Both the position numbers and the translations under genes were made by a program. Shown piece by piece: positions 34,223 to 43,686 of a DNA stretch of 64,000 nt (position 1 is its first letter; every line of letters starts with the position of its first letter). The notes below the pieces were generated by a model. It was not told the DNA's origin and did no database searches. It saw only the letters and a list, made by a program, of their open reading frames with translations. Location of the stretch: positions 1-64,000 of the forward strand of contig NZ_SZTO01000020.1 in assembly GCF_013369385.1 (NCBI RefSeq), given 5' to 3'. This stretch comes from Vibrio sp. 05-20-BW147 (GTDB taxonomy: Bacteria; Pseudomonadota; Gammaproteobacteria; Enterobacterales; Vibrionaceae).

Positions 34223-34963
34223 GTGACCTGTCGATATTTATGTTTAATGATGTTACTGCCACTCACTGGATGTTCTGACTATCAATGGGGCTGGTATGTG
34301 CTTGATCCGACGACCGAGCAAGGCCTAACAAACGTGAAATTTCTTATCGCTGGCTTTACTGACACCATCAGCGTGTCGCTACTCAGTATGTTGTTTGCCA
34401 TGACCCTAGGTTTAATGGTTGCCCTACCGGCTCTTTCTCCCCGCAAATCCCTACAACGCTTGAACCGGATTTACGTTGAAGTAATACGTGCCATTCCTGT
34501 ATTGGTTCTGCTGTTGTGGGTGTATTACGGCCTACCCACATTACTCGATGTTTCACTAGACCATTATTGGGCAGGAATTATTGCACTGACGATCGCGGAA
34601 AGTGCGTTTATGGCAGAAGTGTTTCGCGGTGGCATTCAATCTATCGGTCGCGGCCAACATGAAGCAGCAAAGTCGCTTGGTCTCAACTATTGGCAAAAAA
34701 TGCGTCTGGTGATTTTGCCGCAAGCATTTCGTCAGATGCTGCCCGCGCTCGGCAACCAGTTTGTTTATATTCTAAAGATGAGCTCATTGGTCAGTGTCAT
34801 TGGTCTGAGTGATTTGACGAGACGTGCCAATGAGTTGGTGGTGAATGAGTACTTACCACTAGAGATTTATACTTTCTTAGTGTTGGAATATTTGCTGTTG
34901 ATCTTGATGGTATCTCAAGCAGTACGTTGGCTAGAAAAGCGCAGTGCTATTCCGAGCCATTAG
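34223..34963 (+). CDS. Polar amino acid ABC transporter permease with N-terminal lipobox
   Basis: A 246-residue inner-membrane permease of the HisM/GlnP type with about five membrane segments. The EAA loop is seen as HEAAKSLGLNYWQKMRLVILPQAFRQMLP (about 150-180). Unusually, it starts with a hydrophobic signal ending in LLPLTGC (Cys17), a clear lipoprotein lipobox, followed by about 25 hydrophilic residues before the first permease segment. The start is GTG 34223, with AAGG upstream. It is divergent from the binding protein at 33339. The ATP-binding subunit must be encoded elsewhere. Confidence 0.88.
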   Translation: MTCRYLCLMMLLPLTGCSDYQWGWYVLDPTTEQGLTNVKFLIAGFTDTISVSLLSMLFAMTLGLMVALPALSPRKSLQRLNRIYVEVIRAIPVLVLLLWVYYGLPTLLDVSLDHYWAGIIALTIAESAFMAEVFRGGIQSIGRGQHEAAKSLGLNYWQKMRLVILPQAFRQMLPALGNQFVYILKMSSLVSVIGLSDLTRRANELVVNEYLPLEIYTFLVLEYLLLILMVSQAVRWLEKRSAIPSH

Positions 34964-34977
34964 TTCGTCATCATCAT

Positions 34978-35012
34978 AAAAAAACGCCGCTATTACAGCG
35001 GCGTTTTTATTA
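34978..35012. terminator. Terminator after the permease gene
   Basis: The stem AAAACGCCGCT / AGCGGCGTTTTT lies between the convergent permease and glmU genes, with A- and T-runs on both sides, so it can serve both. Confidence 0.8.
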
Positions 35013-35023
35013 TCCAGCGATAA

Positions 35024-36385
35024 TTACTTTTTCTTAACTGGGCGTTGCCAGCCTGTAATTTTGCGTTCTTTGGCGCGAGTAATCACTAACTCACCTTCTG
35101 CAACGTCTTTGGTCAAGGTGGTACCGGCACCAATTGTTGCACCATCAGCAATCGTCACCGGAGCGACCAGTTGGCTATCTGAACCAACAAACACGTCATT
35201 ACCGATAATGGTTTTGAATTTGTTTGCACCATCGTAGTTGCAGGTAATAGTACCAGCGCCGATATTGGTGCGTTGACCGATTTCAGCATCGCCAAGATAA
35301 GTCAGGTGGTTGGCTTTAGAACCCTCACCAATACGTGCATTTTTTACTTCGACAAAGTTGCCCACGTGAGAGTCGTTACGCATCTCAGCACCAGGACGCA
35401 GACGAGTAAACGGACCAACGGTACATTGCTCACCCACCGTTGCACCTTCAATAACACTGTATGGACGAACGATGGTGTTATCATCGATTTCACAGTCTTT
35501 TAGCACACAGCCAGCACCGATAACGACGTTATCACCAAGGGAGACGTTACCTTCAATGATCACATTCACATCGATTTCAACATCAAGGCCACACTGCAGC
35601 TCACCACGTAGGTCAAAGCGTGCAGGATCACGCAACATCACACCTTGCTCTAGCAGCTTTTTCGCTTGGGCTGCTTGGAATGCACGTTCTAGACGAGCCA
35701 ACTGAGCGCGATCATTCACCCCTTCCACTTCGATTGGGCTAACTGGGTGAACCGCTTCAACCGCATTGCCTTCATCATGCGCCGCCGCAATGACGTCTGT
35801 TAGGTAGTACTCACCTTGCGAGTTGTTATTGTTTAAGCCTGCAAGCCAACGCTTCAGATCACCACCGGTCGCCACCATTACGCCCGTGTTGATCTCTTTG
35901 ATTAATTTTTGCTCTTCATTCGCGTCTTTTTGCTCAACGATCGCCACTACCGGACCGTTTTTACGCACGATACGTCCGTAACCCGTTGGGTTATCCAAGA
36001 CGACAGTGAGCAGCGCGATGCCGCCTTTAGGCTGGGCATCAAGCAAGCTTTCAATGGTTTCAGAGGAAATAAGCGGAACATCGCCGTAAAGAACCAAGAT
36101 TTTTTCATCATCTTGAAACTGAGGAGAGGCTTGATCCACCGCGTGACCAGTACCCAATTGTTCGGCTTGCAGCACCCAATTAACCGGCTCTTCTGCCAAA
36201 GCAGCTTGCATTTGGTCGCCACCATGACCGTACACCAAATGAATGTTCTGAGCACCTAAGCCTGTGCAAGTATCAATCACATGCTTCACCATTGGCTTAC
36301 CTGCAAGCGTGTGCAGCACCTTGGGCATGTTTGAGTACATACGGGTTCCTTTCCCCGCCGCGAGAATCACCGCGCTAAATTTCAT
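35024..36385 (-). CDS. glmU: Bifunctional N-acetylglucosamine-1-phosphate uridyltransferase / glucosamine-1-phosphate acetyltransferase
   Basis: Makes UDP-GlcNAc for peptidoglycan and lipopolysaccharide. The 453 residues have the N-terminal nucleotidyltransferase domain with LAAGKGTRMYS (near 8) and YGDVPL (near 104), then a left-handed beta-helix acetyltransferase domain from about 250 with many hexapeptide repeats and NFVEVK, NIGAGTITCNYDG. It lies downstream of the atp operon, as in E. coli, where glmUS follow atp. glmS is not next to it here. Confidence 0.97.
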   Translation of the reverse strand: MKFSAVILAAGKGTRMYSNMPKVLHTLAGKPMVKHVIDTCTGLGAQNIHLVYGHGGDQMQAALAEEPVNWVLQAEQLGTGHAVDQASPQFQDDEKILVLYGDVPLISSETIESLLDAQPKGGIALLTVVLDNPTGYGRIVRKNGPVVAIVEQKDANEEQKLIKEINTGVMVATGGDLKRWLAGLNNNNSQGEYYLTDVIAAAHDEGNAVEAVHPVSPIEVEGVNDRAQLARLERAFQAAQAKKLLEQGVMLRDPARFDLRGELQCGLDVEIDVNVIIEGNVSLGDNVVIGAGCVLKDCEIDDNTIVRPYSVIEGATVGEQCTVGPFTRLRPGAEMRNDSHVGNFVEVKNARIGEGSKANHLTYLGDAEIGQRTNIGAGTITCNYDGANKFKTIIGNDVFVGSDSQLVAPVTIADGATIGAGTTLTKDVAEGELVITRAKERKITGWQRPVKKK

Positions 36386-36489
36386 TATTTATAACCTATT
36401 GACGTTGCCAAAAATTCTGTCGGCTATTTTACCCAGCTAATGACGAATAGTTAACTTATGGATAAAAATTTCTAATAAAAATTAAGCAA

Positions 36490-36514
36490 AAAGGCGGTCA
36501 AATTGACCGCCTTT
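36490..36514 (-). terminator. Terminator of the atp operon
   Basis: The stem GGCGGTCAA / TTGACCGCC, extended by AAA/TTT, has a single-base centre and a T-rich exit on the minus strand. It separates atpC from glmU, so glmU needs its own promoter or read-through. Confidence 0.85.
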
Positions 36515-36538
36515 ATCACTATTAAAACACCGCTAAAA

Positions 36539-36961
36539 TTAACGACGTTTCTTTGTCAGCTCGATAACACGAAGCTGAGCAATGGCTTTAGCCAGTTCAC
36601 TGGCCGCTTGTGCGAAGTCCATATCGCCATGCTGGTTGAGAATGTTCTCTTTCGCACGACGTTTTGCTTCTTCTGCCTTCGCTGCGTCTAGTTCTTCACC
36701 ACGAATCGCAGTATCAGCCAGTACTGTTGCAGTACCAGGCTGAACTTCTACGATACCACCAGAGACATAAATGAACTCTTCTTCGCCGTGAAGTTTAACA
36801 ATACGCACCATACCAGGCTTGATAGCGGTCAGCAGCGGTGTGTGGCCATGGAAAATACCCAGCTCACCCTCGCTACCGGTCACCTGAAACGTTTCAACGC
36901 GACCAGAAAAGATTTTCTTCTCCGCGCTTACCACATCCAGATGAAAGGTTATTGCTGCCAT
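36539..36961 (-). CDS. atpC: ATP synthase F1 epsilon subunit
   Basis: Central-stalk subunit that couples rotation and inhibits ATP hydrolysis. The 140 residues have the N-terminal beta-sandwich (1-87, including VTGSEGELGIFHGHTPLLT) and the C-terminal two-helix hairpin. Last gene of the atp operon, 18 bases after atpD. Confidence 0.96.
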   Translation of the reverse strand: MAAITFHLDVVSAEKKIFSGRVETFQVTGSEGELGIFHGHTPLLTAIKPGMVRIVKLHGEEEFIYVSGGIVEVQPGTATVLADTAIRGEELDAAKAEEAKRRAKENILNQHGDMDFAQAASELAKAIAQLRVIELTKKRR

Positions 36962-36979
36962 ATCGCCTCCTAGTTAGCC

Positions 36980-38383
36980 TTATAGCTTCTTAGCATTCTC
37001 AATAGCTTCGTCGATAGTACCGCAGTACATAAACGCTTGCTCTGGAATGTCATCGTATTCACCAGCTAGTAGACCTTTGAAGCCACGTAGAGTCTCTTTA
37101 AGAGGTACGTAAACACCTGGGTCGCCTGTAAATACTTCCGCTACGTGGTAAGGCTGAGTTAGGAAACGCTCAATCTTACGTGCACGCGCAACCACTTGCT
37201 TATCTGATTCAGATAGCTCGTCCATACCTAGGATTGCGATGATGTCTTTCAGCTCTTTGTAGCGCTGAAGTGTCTGCTGAACACCACGAGCAGTGTCATA
37301 GTGCTCTTGACCTACAACAAGTGGGTCTAGCTGACGAGACGTCGAATCCAGTGGGTCGATCGCTGGGTATAGACCCATCGCTGCGATGTTACGGTTAAGT
37401 ACAACCGTTGCATCCAAGTGCGCAAACGTTGTTGCTGGAGACGGGTCAGTCAAGTCATCCGCAGGTACGTATACCGCCTGTACAGACGTGATAGAACCTT
37501 GCTTCGTTGACGTGATACGCTCCTGAAGTACACCCATCTCTTCTGCAAGAGTTGGCTGGTAACCTACCGCTGAAGGCATACGGCCTAGCAGTGCAGATAC
37601 CTCTGTACCAGCAAGTGTGTAACGGTAGATGTTATCGACAAACAGTAGAACGTCACGACCTTCGTCACGGAAACGCTCTGCCATTGTCAGGCCAGTCAGT
37701 GCAACACGTAGACGGTTACCTGGAGGCTCGTTCATCTGACCGTAAACCATCGCTACTTTTGATTCTTCAGGCTTCTCGATGTTTACAACACCCGCTTCCT
37801 GCATCTCGTGGTAGAAGTCATTACCCTCACGAGTACGCTCACCGACACCTGCGAATACAGATAGACCAGAGTGTTGCAGTGCGATGTTGTTGATAAGTTC
37901 CATCATGTTAACGGTCTTACCTACACCTGCACCACCGAATAGACCGATTTTACCACCCTTAGCGAAAGGACAAATCAAGTCGATTACTTTAACGCCTGTT
38001 TCTAGAAGCTCAGTCGCGTTTGACTGTTCTTCGTAGCTTGGCGCTGGACGGTGAATTGAGTACAGTTCTTCTGCACCGATCTCACCACGCTCGTCAATCG
38101 CATCACCAAGCACGTTCATGATACGACCTAGGGTCTTAGTACCTACTGGTACTGAAATTGGAGCGCCTGTATTTACTACTTCAACTCCACGACGTAAACC
38201 ATCAGAGCTACCCATTACGATACAACGAACTACGCCACCGCCTAGCTGTTGTTGAACTTCAAGAACAAGACGCTCTTTTGAGTCCTTTACGTTTAGAGCG
38301 TCGTATACACTTGGTACATCGCTCTGTGGGAACTCTACGTCGACTACCGCACCGATGATCTGTACGATCTTACCTGTAGCCAT
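36980..38383 (-). CDS. atpD: ATP synthase F1 beta subunit
   Basis: Catalytic subunit. The 467 residues contain Walker A GGAGVGKT (near 150), the GERTREGND segment with the catalytic Glu and [33 protein letters not shown]. Length and sequence are typical of gammaproteobacteria. It lies between atpG and atpC. Long open frames on the opposite strand are shadows caused by its strong codon bias. Confidence 0.98.
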
Positions 38384-38418
38384 CGTTAATCCTCTAAACT
38401 GTTTCGTTTAACCTAAGC

Positions 38419-39285
38419 TTAAACCGCTGCTGCACCACCAACGATTTCCGATAGTTCTTGTGTAATCGCAGCCTGACGGGCTTTGTTGTACACAAGTTCT
38501 AAGTCGTCAATCAAGTTGGTCGCGTTATCAGTTGCAGCCTTCATCGCAACCATTCGAGCCGCTTGCTCACAAGCAAGGTTCTCAACTACACCTTGATAAA
38601 CCTGAGATTCCACATAACGCACTAATAATGCATCAAGTAGAGACTGAGGTTCTGGCTCATAGATGTAATCCCATGAATGCTCACGCTGCATATCTTTGCT
38701 GTCCGATTTAGGCAAAGGTAGCAATTGATCGATCGTTGGTTGTTGAACCATGGTGTTTACGAACTTGTTAAATACAAGGTACAAACGGTCCAATTCACCT
38801 TCATCATATTTTTCTAGCATCACGCTAACCGAACCGATCAGGTCTTCCAAACTTGGGCTATCACCCAAACCTGAAACCTGAGCCGCTACTTTCGCGCCGC
38901 CATGTTTAAAGAAAGCTGTCGCTTTTGAGCCAATTACCGCAAGCTCAACCTCAGCACCTTTCTCTTTCCATGCCTGCATATCTGTAACCGCTTTTTTGAA
39001 CACGTTGATGTTCAAGCCGCCACACAGACCACGGTCCGTTGAAATGATGATGTAACCAACACGCTTGGCTTCACGCTCATCTAGGTACGGATGACGATAC
39101 TCTAGACTTGCATTTGCCACATGACCGATCACTTTACGCATTGTTTCCGCGTATGGACGAGAAGCTTCCATTGCGTCTTGCGAACGACGCATTTTTGAAG
39201 CTGCTACCATTTCCATCGCTTTCGTAATCTTCTGAGTGCTTTTAACACTCCCGATTTTACTACGTATCTCTTTTGCGCCGGCCAT
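38419..39285 (-). CDS. atpG: ATP synthase F1 gamma subunit
   Basis: Rotor shaft of F1. The 288 residues have the N-terminal helix KEIRSKIGSVKSTQKITKAMEMVAASKM, the central STDRGLCGGLN block and the C-terminal helix ending NKARQAAITQELSEIVGGA, which together form the coiled-coil axle. Normal length and operon position. Confidence 0.97.
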   Translation of the reverse strand: MAGAKEIRSKIGSVKSTQKITKAMEMVAASKMRRSQDAMEASRPYAETMRKVIGHVANASLEYRHPYLDEREAKRVGYIIISTDRGLCGGLNINVFKKAVTDMQAWKEKGAEVELAVIGSKATAFFKHGGAKVAAQVSGLGDSPSLEDLIGSVSVMLEKYDEGELDRLYLVFNKFVNTMVQQPTIDQLLPLPKSDSKDMQREHSWDYIYEPEPQSLLDALLVRYVESQVYQGVVENLACEQAARMVAMKAATDNATNLIDDLELVYNKARQAAITQELSEIVGGAAAV

Positions 39286-39328
39286 CGTTACTCTCCATTA
39301 GTTGGTGGCAGCCACTGCCACCGACCTA

Positions 39329-40870
39329 TTACCAAGTTTGGGTTGCTTTGAAATCGTCAACCAGTTTCTTGAACTGAGCTTCGATTTCATCGTTGTAAGC
39401 ACCCGTCTTGTCGATCTCAGCTGCAAGTTCAGCGTATTGACCGCGAGCGTACGATAGTAGAGCTGCTTCGAAATCAAGAACTTTAGATAGTTCGATATCG
39501 CTTAGATAGCCACGCTCTGCCGCAAAGATAGTTAGAGCTTGGTCAAACACTGACATCGGAGCGTACTGCTTCTGCTTCATCAGTTCAGTTACTTTTTGAC
39601 CATGGTTCAACTGTCTCTTTGTTGCTTCATCAAGATCCGAAGAGAACTGAGCAAACGCTGCTAGTTCACGGTAAGCAGCAAGTGCTGTACGGATACCACC
39701 TGATAGCTTCTTGATGATTTTCGTCTGAGCTGAACCACCTACACGAGATACTGAAATACCTGGGTCAACGGCTGGGCGTACACCCGCGTTGAACAGTTCA
39801 GTTTGTAGGAAGATCTGACCATCGGTAATCGAGATTACGTTGGTTGGTACGAATGCAGAAACGTCACCTGCTTGGGTTTCAATGATTGGCAGAGCCGTCA
39901 ATGAACCCGTTTTGCCTTTCACTTCACCGTTAGTGAAACGCTCTACGTACTCTGCGTTTACACGAGCAGCACGCTCTAGTAGACGAGAGTGGAGGTAGAA
40001 TACGTCACCTGGGAATGCTTCACGGCCTGGTGGGCGTTTTAGCAGTAGAGAGATCTGACGGTACGCTACCGCTTGCTTAGATAGATCATCGTAAACAATC
40101 AGAGCATCTTCGCCGCGATCACGGAAGTATTCACCCATTGCACAACCCGCGTAAGGCGCTAGGTATTGCAGTGCAGCAGATTCAGATGCTGAAGCCACAA
40201 CAACAATTGTGTTCTTCAGAGCACCGTGCTCTTCCAGTTTACGCACTACGTTGGCGATAGTAGAAGCTTTCTGACCAATCGCTACGTAGATAGAGAAAAT
40301 ACCAGAGTTTTTCTGGTTGATGATCGCGTCGATCGCCATCGCTGTTTTACCAGTCTGACGGTCACCGATGATAAGTTCACGCTGACCACGACCGATTGGG
40401 ATCATTGAGTCGACAGACTTATAACCAGTTTGTACAGGTTGATCAACCGATTGACGGTCGATTACACCCGGTGCAATCACTTCAACAGGCGAGGTCAACT
40501 TCGCTTCAATCGGACCTTTACCATCAATTGGTTCACCTAGTGTGTTCACTACGCGACCTAACAGTTCAGGACCAACTGGCACTTCAAGAATACGACCAGT
40601 ACCTGTTACTTTCATGCCTTCCTTAAGGTCAGCATATGGGCCCATTACTACCGCACCAACCGAGTCACGCTCAAGGTTAAGTGCTAGTGCATAACGGCCA
40701 CCCGGTAATTCAATCATTTCACCTTGCATCACGTCCGCTAGGCCGTGAATGCGAATGATACCGTCGCTTACCGATACGATAGTACCTTCATTGCGAGCTT
40801 CACTAACAACGTTGAAAGATTCAATACGCTGTTTAATTAGATCGCTAATTTCCGTGGAATTAAGTTGCAT
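39329..40870 (-). CDS. atpA: ATP synthase F1 alpha subunit
   Basis: Non-catalytic nucleotide-binding subunit. The 513 residues equal the E. coli length. Walker A is GDRQTGKT (near 169), and the VGGSAQTKIIKKLSGGIR segment lies near 370. I place the start at ATG 40870 (MQLNSTEISDLIKQRI). A reading from 40900 adds ten residues not seen in the family. Confidence 0.98.
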   Translation of the reverse strand: MQLNSTEISDLIKQRIESFNVVSEARNEGTIVSVSDGIIRIHGLADVMQGEMIELPGGRYALALNLERDSVGAVVMGPYADLKEGMKVTGTGRILEVPVGPELLGRVVNTLGEPIDGKGPIEAKLTSPVEVIAPGVIDRQSVDQPVQTGYKSVDSMIPIGRGQRELIIGDRQTGKTAMAIDAIINQKNSGIFSIYVAIGQKASTIANVVRKLEEHGALKNTIVVVASASESAALQYLAPYAGCAMGEYFRDRGEDALIVYDDLSKQAVAYRQISLLLKRPPGREAFPGDVFYLHSRLLERAARVNAEYVERFTNGEVKGKTGSLTALPIIETQAGDVSAFVPTNVISITDGQIFLQTELFNAGVRPAVDPGISVSRVGGSAQTKIIKKLSGGIRTALAAYRELAAFAQFSSDLDEATKRQLNHGQKVTELMKQKQYAPMSVFDQALTIFAAERGYLSDIELSKVLDFEAALLSYARGQYAELAAEIDKTGAYNDEIEAQFKKLVDDFKATQTW

Positions 40871-40883
40871 GCTCCAATCCCCA

Positions 40884-41417
40884 TTAAGACTGCAATGCAT
40901 CGCTCAGGCGATTCAGACGACCGCGAGCTGAGTTATCGATGACTAAGTCTCCGGCTCGAATTATCACCCCACCTAGTAGGGCCTCATCTACACTGCAATT
41001 CAGCTTAACTTTGCGCTCAAGACGCAGTTCAAGTTTCTGACTGATATTTGCACATTGTTCATCAGAAAGTTCGGTTGCAGAAATCACTTCTACATCAATC
41101 TCTTTCTCATGCTCTTTCTTCAAAATGAAGAATTGAGTGCATACATCAGGAAGGGCCGCAAGACGACCATTCTCCGCCATCACCTTAAGAAGGTTTTGAC
41201 CGAATTCATCCACTTGTTCGCCACAAATCGCAATAAACAGTTCAGCCAGTTTATCGGCTGACATAGAGCCAGATAACAGCTCACTAATTTGTTCGTTTTG
41301 GGCTACTTCAGCAGCGAAAGACAACATTTGACCCCATTGGTCTAGTTGGCCTTTCTCTACCGCAAAGTCAAAGGCTGCTTTAGCATAGGGGCGCGCGATT
41401 GTTGTAAAATCAGCCAT
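40884..41417 (-). CDS. atpH: ATP synthase F1 delta subunit
   Basis: Peripheral-stalk subunit joining F1 to the b dimer. The 177 residues equal the E. coli length, starting MADFTTIARPYAKAAFDFA and ending with the DxxxxGGVIIRAGDLVIDNSARGRLNRLSDAL pattern. The start is ATG 41417, after a G-rich ribosome site; four extra codons are open upstream. Confidence 0.96.
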   Translation of the reverse strand: MADFTTIARPYAKAAFDFAVEKGQLDQWGQMLSFAAEVAQNEQISELLSGSMSADKLAELFIAICGEQVDEFGQNLLKVMAENGRLAALPDVCTQFFILKKEHEKEIDVEVISATELSDEQCANISQKLELRLERKVKLNCSVDEALLGGVIIRAGDLVIDNSARGRLNRLSDALQS

Positions 41418-41431
41418 GTTCGCCCCCAAAC

Positions 41432-41902
41432 TTAAAGTTTTGCAGTAATGTTATCGAGAATATCTTTGTGCGCATCTTTATCGATTGAACGCTCAAGGAT
41501 TTTCTCTGCACCAGCTACAGCCAGAGTTGCAACTTGTTTGCGCAGTTCATCGCGTGCACGATTACGTTCCGCTTCAATTTGAGCTTCTGCTTGCGCTAGG
41601 ATTTTTTGACGTTCAGTCTGTGCATCCTCGCGAGCTTCATCCAAAATTTGTGCTTTACGCTTATTCGCTTGTTCGATGATCTCAGTTGCTGTGCGCTTTG
41701 CTTCTTTCATTTGAGAAGAAGCATTAGCTTGTGCTAGATCCAAGTCTTTTGCAGCACGTTCTGCCGCTTGTAGACCGTCAGCGATTTTCTTCTGACGCTC
41801 TTCAATCGCTTGCATGATTGGTGGCCATACGTACTTCATACAGAACCACACAAACAGTGCAAACGAGAATGCTTGGCCTAGCAGAGTTGCGTTCATATTC
41901 AC
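41432..41902 (-). CDS. atpF: ATP synthase Fo subunit b
   Basis: Peripheral-stalk subunit. The 156 residues equal the E. coli length. One N-terminal membrane helix (about 5-25, AFSFALFVWFCMKYVWPPIM) is followed by a long charged helix rich in Ala, Lys, Glu and Gln that forms the right-handed coiled-coil dimer. Confidence 0.97.
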   Translation of the reverse strand: MNMNATLLGQAFSFALFVWFCMKYVWPPIMQAIEERQKKIADGLQAAERAAKDLDLAQANASSQMKEAKRTATEIIEQANKRKAQILDEAREDAQTERQKILAQAEAQIEAERNRARDELRKQVATLAVAGAEKILERSIDKDAHKDILDNITAKL

Positions 41903-41973
41903 AACAGCTACCCCTCTATTCGGAATTAGTGTTCATCAAGGACACGCTAATGCATGCCGCTCAATACCGATGA

Positions 41974-42231
41974 TTAACCAGCTAATTGACCTACGAATGG
42001 GTTTGCAAACGTGAATAGAAGTGCGATTACGATACCGATCATTGGAACCGCATCAAGTAGACCAGCGATGATGAACATCTTAACTTGAAGCATAGGAGCC
42101 ATTTCTGGTTGACGAGCAGCACCTTCTAGGAATTTACCACCTAGAACCGCGAAGCCTACTGCAGTGCCTAGTGCACACAGACCAACGATGATTGCTACTG
42201 CGATTGCAGAAAAGCTTAGTACAGTTTCCAT
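41974..42231 (-). CDS. atpE: ATP synthase Fo subunit c
   Basis: Ring subunit of 85 residues with two membrane helices joined by the polar ARQPE loop (40-43 region). The proton-binding carboxylate is Asp60 in AGLLDAVPMIG. I see no obvious sodium-binding ligand signature, consistent with a proton-driven enzyme. ATG 42231 has GGAGA upstream; an in-frame TTG four codons earlier is less likely. Confidence 0.97.
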   Translation of the reverse strand: METVLSFSAIAVAIIVGLCALGTAVGFAVLGGKFLEGAARQPEMAPMLQVKMFIIAGLLDAVPMIGIVIALLFTFANPFVGQLAG

Positions 42232-42283
42232 TACTATCTCCAATTATAGCGATTAACTAAAAGTCTAATAAGAATAAACAAAA

Positions 42284-43096
42284 TTAATGATCACTGTCTT
42301 CGTGAGCCATTGACATATAAACGATTGTCAACATCATAAACACGAAGGCCTGAATCAGGATTACCAGAATATGGAAGATCGCCCATGGTAGCGAGCCCAT
42401 CCATTGTAGATACCATGGTAGCATTGCCGCACAAAGAATAAATACAACCTCACCCGCGAACATGTTACCGAATAGACGCATACCAAGAGAGAGAGGTTTC
42501 GCCAGTAGCGATACCACTTCGATTAGTAGGTTGAACGGGATCATTGTCCAGTGGTTGAATGGGTGCAAAGCCAATTCTTTTGCAAAGCCACCTAGACCTT
42601 TCACTTTGATGCTGTAATAGATCATCAGAGCGAATACGCCTAGTGCCATAGCCATGGTGATGTTCACATCAGCTGAAGGTACTACTTTTAAGTAAGGAAT
42701 ACCGAGCCAATGCTCTGCCGGGTATGGAAGGAAATCGATAGGAACCAAGTCCATCAAGTTCATCAAAAATACCCAACAAAAGATAGTCAGTGCTAGAGGT
42801 GCAATCAGCGGGTTGCGTCCATGGAACGTATCTTTGACGTTTGTCGCGACAAATTCTACGATCATTTCAACAGCACACTGAAGCTTACCTGGTACACCGG
42901 CTGTTGTTTTTCGAGCAACAGAGTAAAAAATTCCGAGGAAAATTAGACCTGTAAGCCAAGAAAAAAACAGACTATCGATATGTACGTTCCAGAAACTAGA
43001 CTCTTCCGCCACCAACCCCAACTTGTAAGTTGAAAGGTTAGTTAGGTGGTGAGTAATGTAACCAGAAGGTGTTAGCGCTTCACCTGGCGCAGCCAT
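42284..43096 (-). CDS. atpB: ATP synthase Fo subunit a
   Basis: Stator subunit forming the proton half-channels. The 270 residues have five to six membrane helices. The essential arginine is in KPLSLGMRLFGNMFAGEVV (near 208), and the C-terminal AFVFMMLTIVYMSMAHE helix is conserved. Confidence 0.97.
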   Translation of the reverse strand: MAAPGEALTPSGYITHHLTNLSTYKLGLVAEESSFWNVHIDSLFFSWLTGLIFLGIFYSVARKTTAGVPGKLQCAVEMIVEFVATNVKDTFHGRNPLIAPLALTIFCWVFLMNLMDLVPIDFLPYPAEHWLGIPYLKVVPSADVNITMAMALGVFALMIYYSIKVKGLGGFAKELALHPFNHWTMIPFNLLIEVVSLLAKPLSLGMRLFGNMFAGEVVFILCAAMLPWYLQWMGSLPWAIFHILVILIQAFVFMMLTIVYMSMAHEDSDH

Positions 43097-43104
43097 AACT
43101 CATC

Positions 43105-43494
43105 CTATTTTTTGTTGTTAATGAATAGCGCTGGTGCAAAGATATTAATTCCGAGTACCAGCAAATAGGTTAGTTTCAGGGGAACAAGTTCCACCTGCAT
43201 ATACATGTAGGCTACAGAAAACAGCACTACTGTAATGAGAATCTTCAACGCTTCACCTGTGTAGAAGGAAATGGCAACGTATTTTGATGCCCTAGCCCCT
43301 ACAAACAGAAATGCACATATTGAAAATACTGCATTGGCGACGACAAAAATGCCACCACCGATTAGCGAGGAAACTCCCCACTCAGCATTCACAGCTAAAG
43401 CTATTCCTGCTGCCACAAAAATAACCACGCCGGTCTCGATCATTAACAATTGCTTTACAAGCTCTCGTCCTGGCCTAGCCAACGCAGCTACCAT
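43105..43494 (-). CDS. atpI: ATP synthase accessory protein AtpI
   Basis: A 129-residue membrane protein with four predicted helices, first gene of the atp operon. AtpI helps c-ring assembly and is not part of the final complex. The start is preceded by GTAC-rich leader sequence, and the operon promoter lies about 70 bases upstream. Confidence 0.92.
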   Translation of the reverse strand: MVAALARPGRELVKQLLMIETGVVIFVAAGIALAVNAEWGVSSLIGGGIFVVANAVFSICAFLFVGARASKYVAISFYTGEALKILITVVLFSVAYMYMQVELVPLKLTYLLVLGINIFAPALFINNKK

Positions 43495-43561
43495 GTATTC
43501 GTACCTCTAGTAAATCCCATCAATCCCCCACTCTTGTTGTGGGTCTGGGAAGTTGCGGAAA

Positions 43562-43589
43562 ATTATACGGTGAGTCCAACTGATTGCAA
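43562..43589 (-). promoter_or_regulatory. Promoter of the atp operon
   Basis: On the minus strand there is a -35 TTGCAA (43584-43589), a 16-bp spacer and a perfect -10 TATAAT (43562-43567), about 70 bases before atpI. Confidence 0.75.
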
Positions 43590-43660
43590 TTAAAACGCAG
43601 CAAAAACTTACAGTTTTGTTTACAAACCGACAACTTTCGTACAAAAATTGCTTTTTTACA

Positions 43661-43680
43661 TAATTGACCTAAATCAATTA
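43661..43680. promoter_or_regulatory. FNR-like inverted repeat upstream of the atp operon
   Basis: TAATTGACCTAAATCAATTA contains TTGAC-CTAA-ATCAA, one base off the FNR consensus TTGAT-N4-ATCAA. It lies seven bases after parB stops and roughly 115 bases upstream of the expected atp transcription start. It could regulate atp or be chance in AT-rich DNA. Confidence 0.4.
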
Positions 43681-43686
43681 TCTCAT

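Noticed and set aside
33339..34262. Extended version of the PheC-like binding protein starting at 34262.
   Set aside because: The extension lacks any signal-peptide logic and overlaps the divergent permease start; ATG 34115 has AAGGA and a proper signal peptide.
37552..37893. Long open frames on the plus strand opposite atpD, and similar ones opposite ilvD, glmU, gyrB and mnmG.
   Set aside because: They mirror the strong codon bias of the true genes and resemble no protein family.
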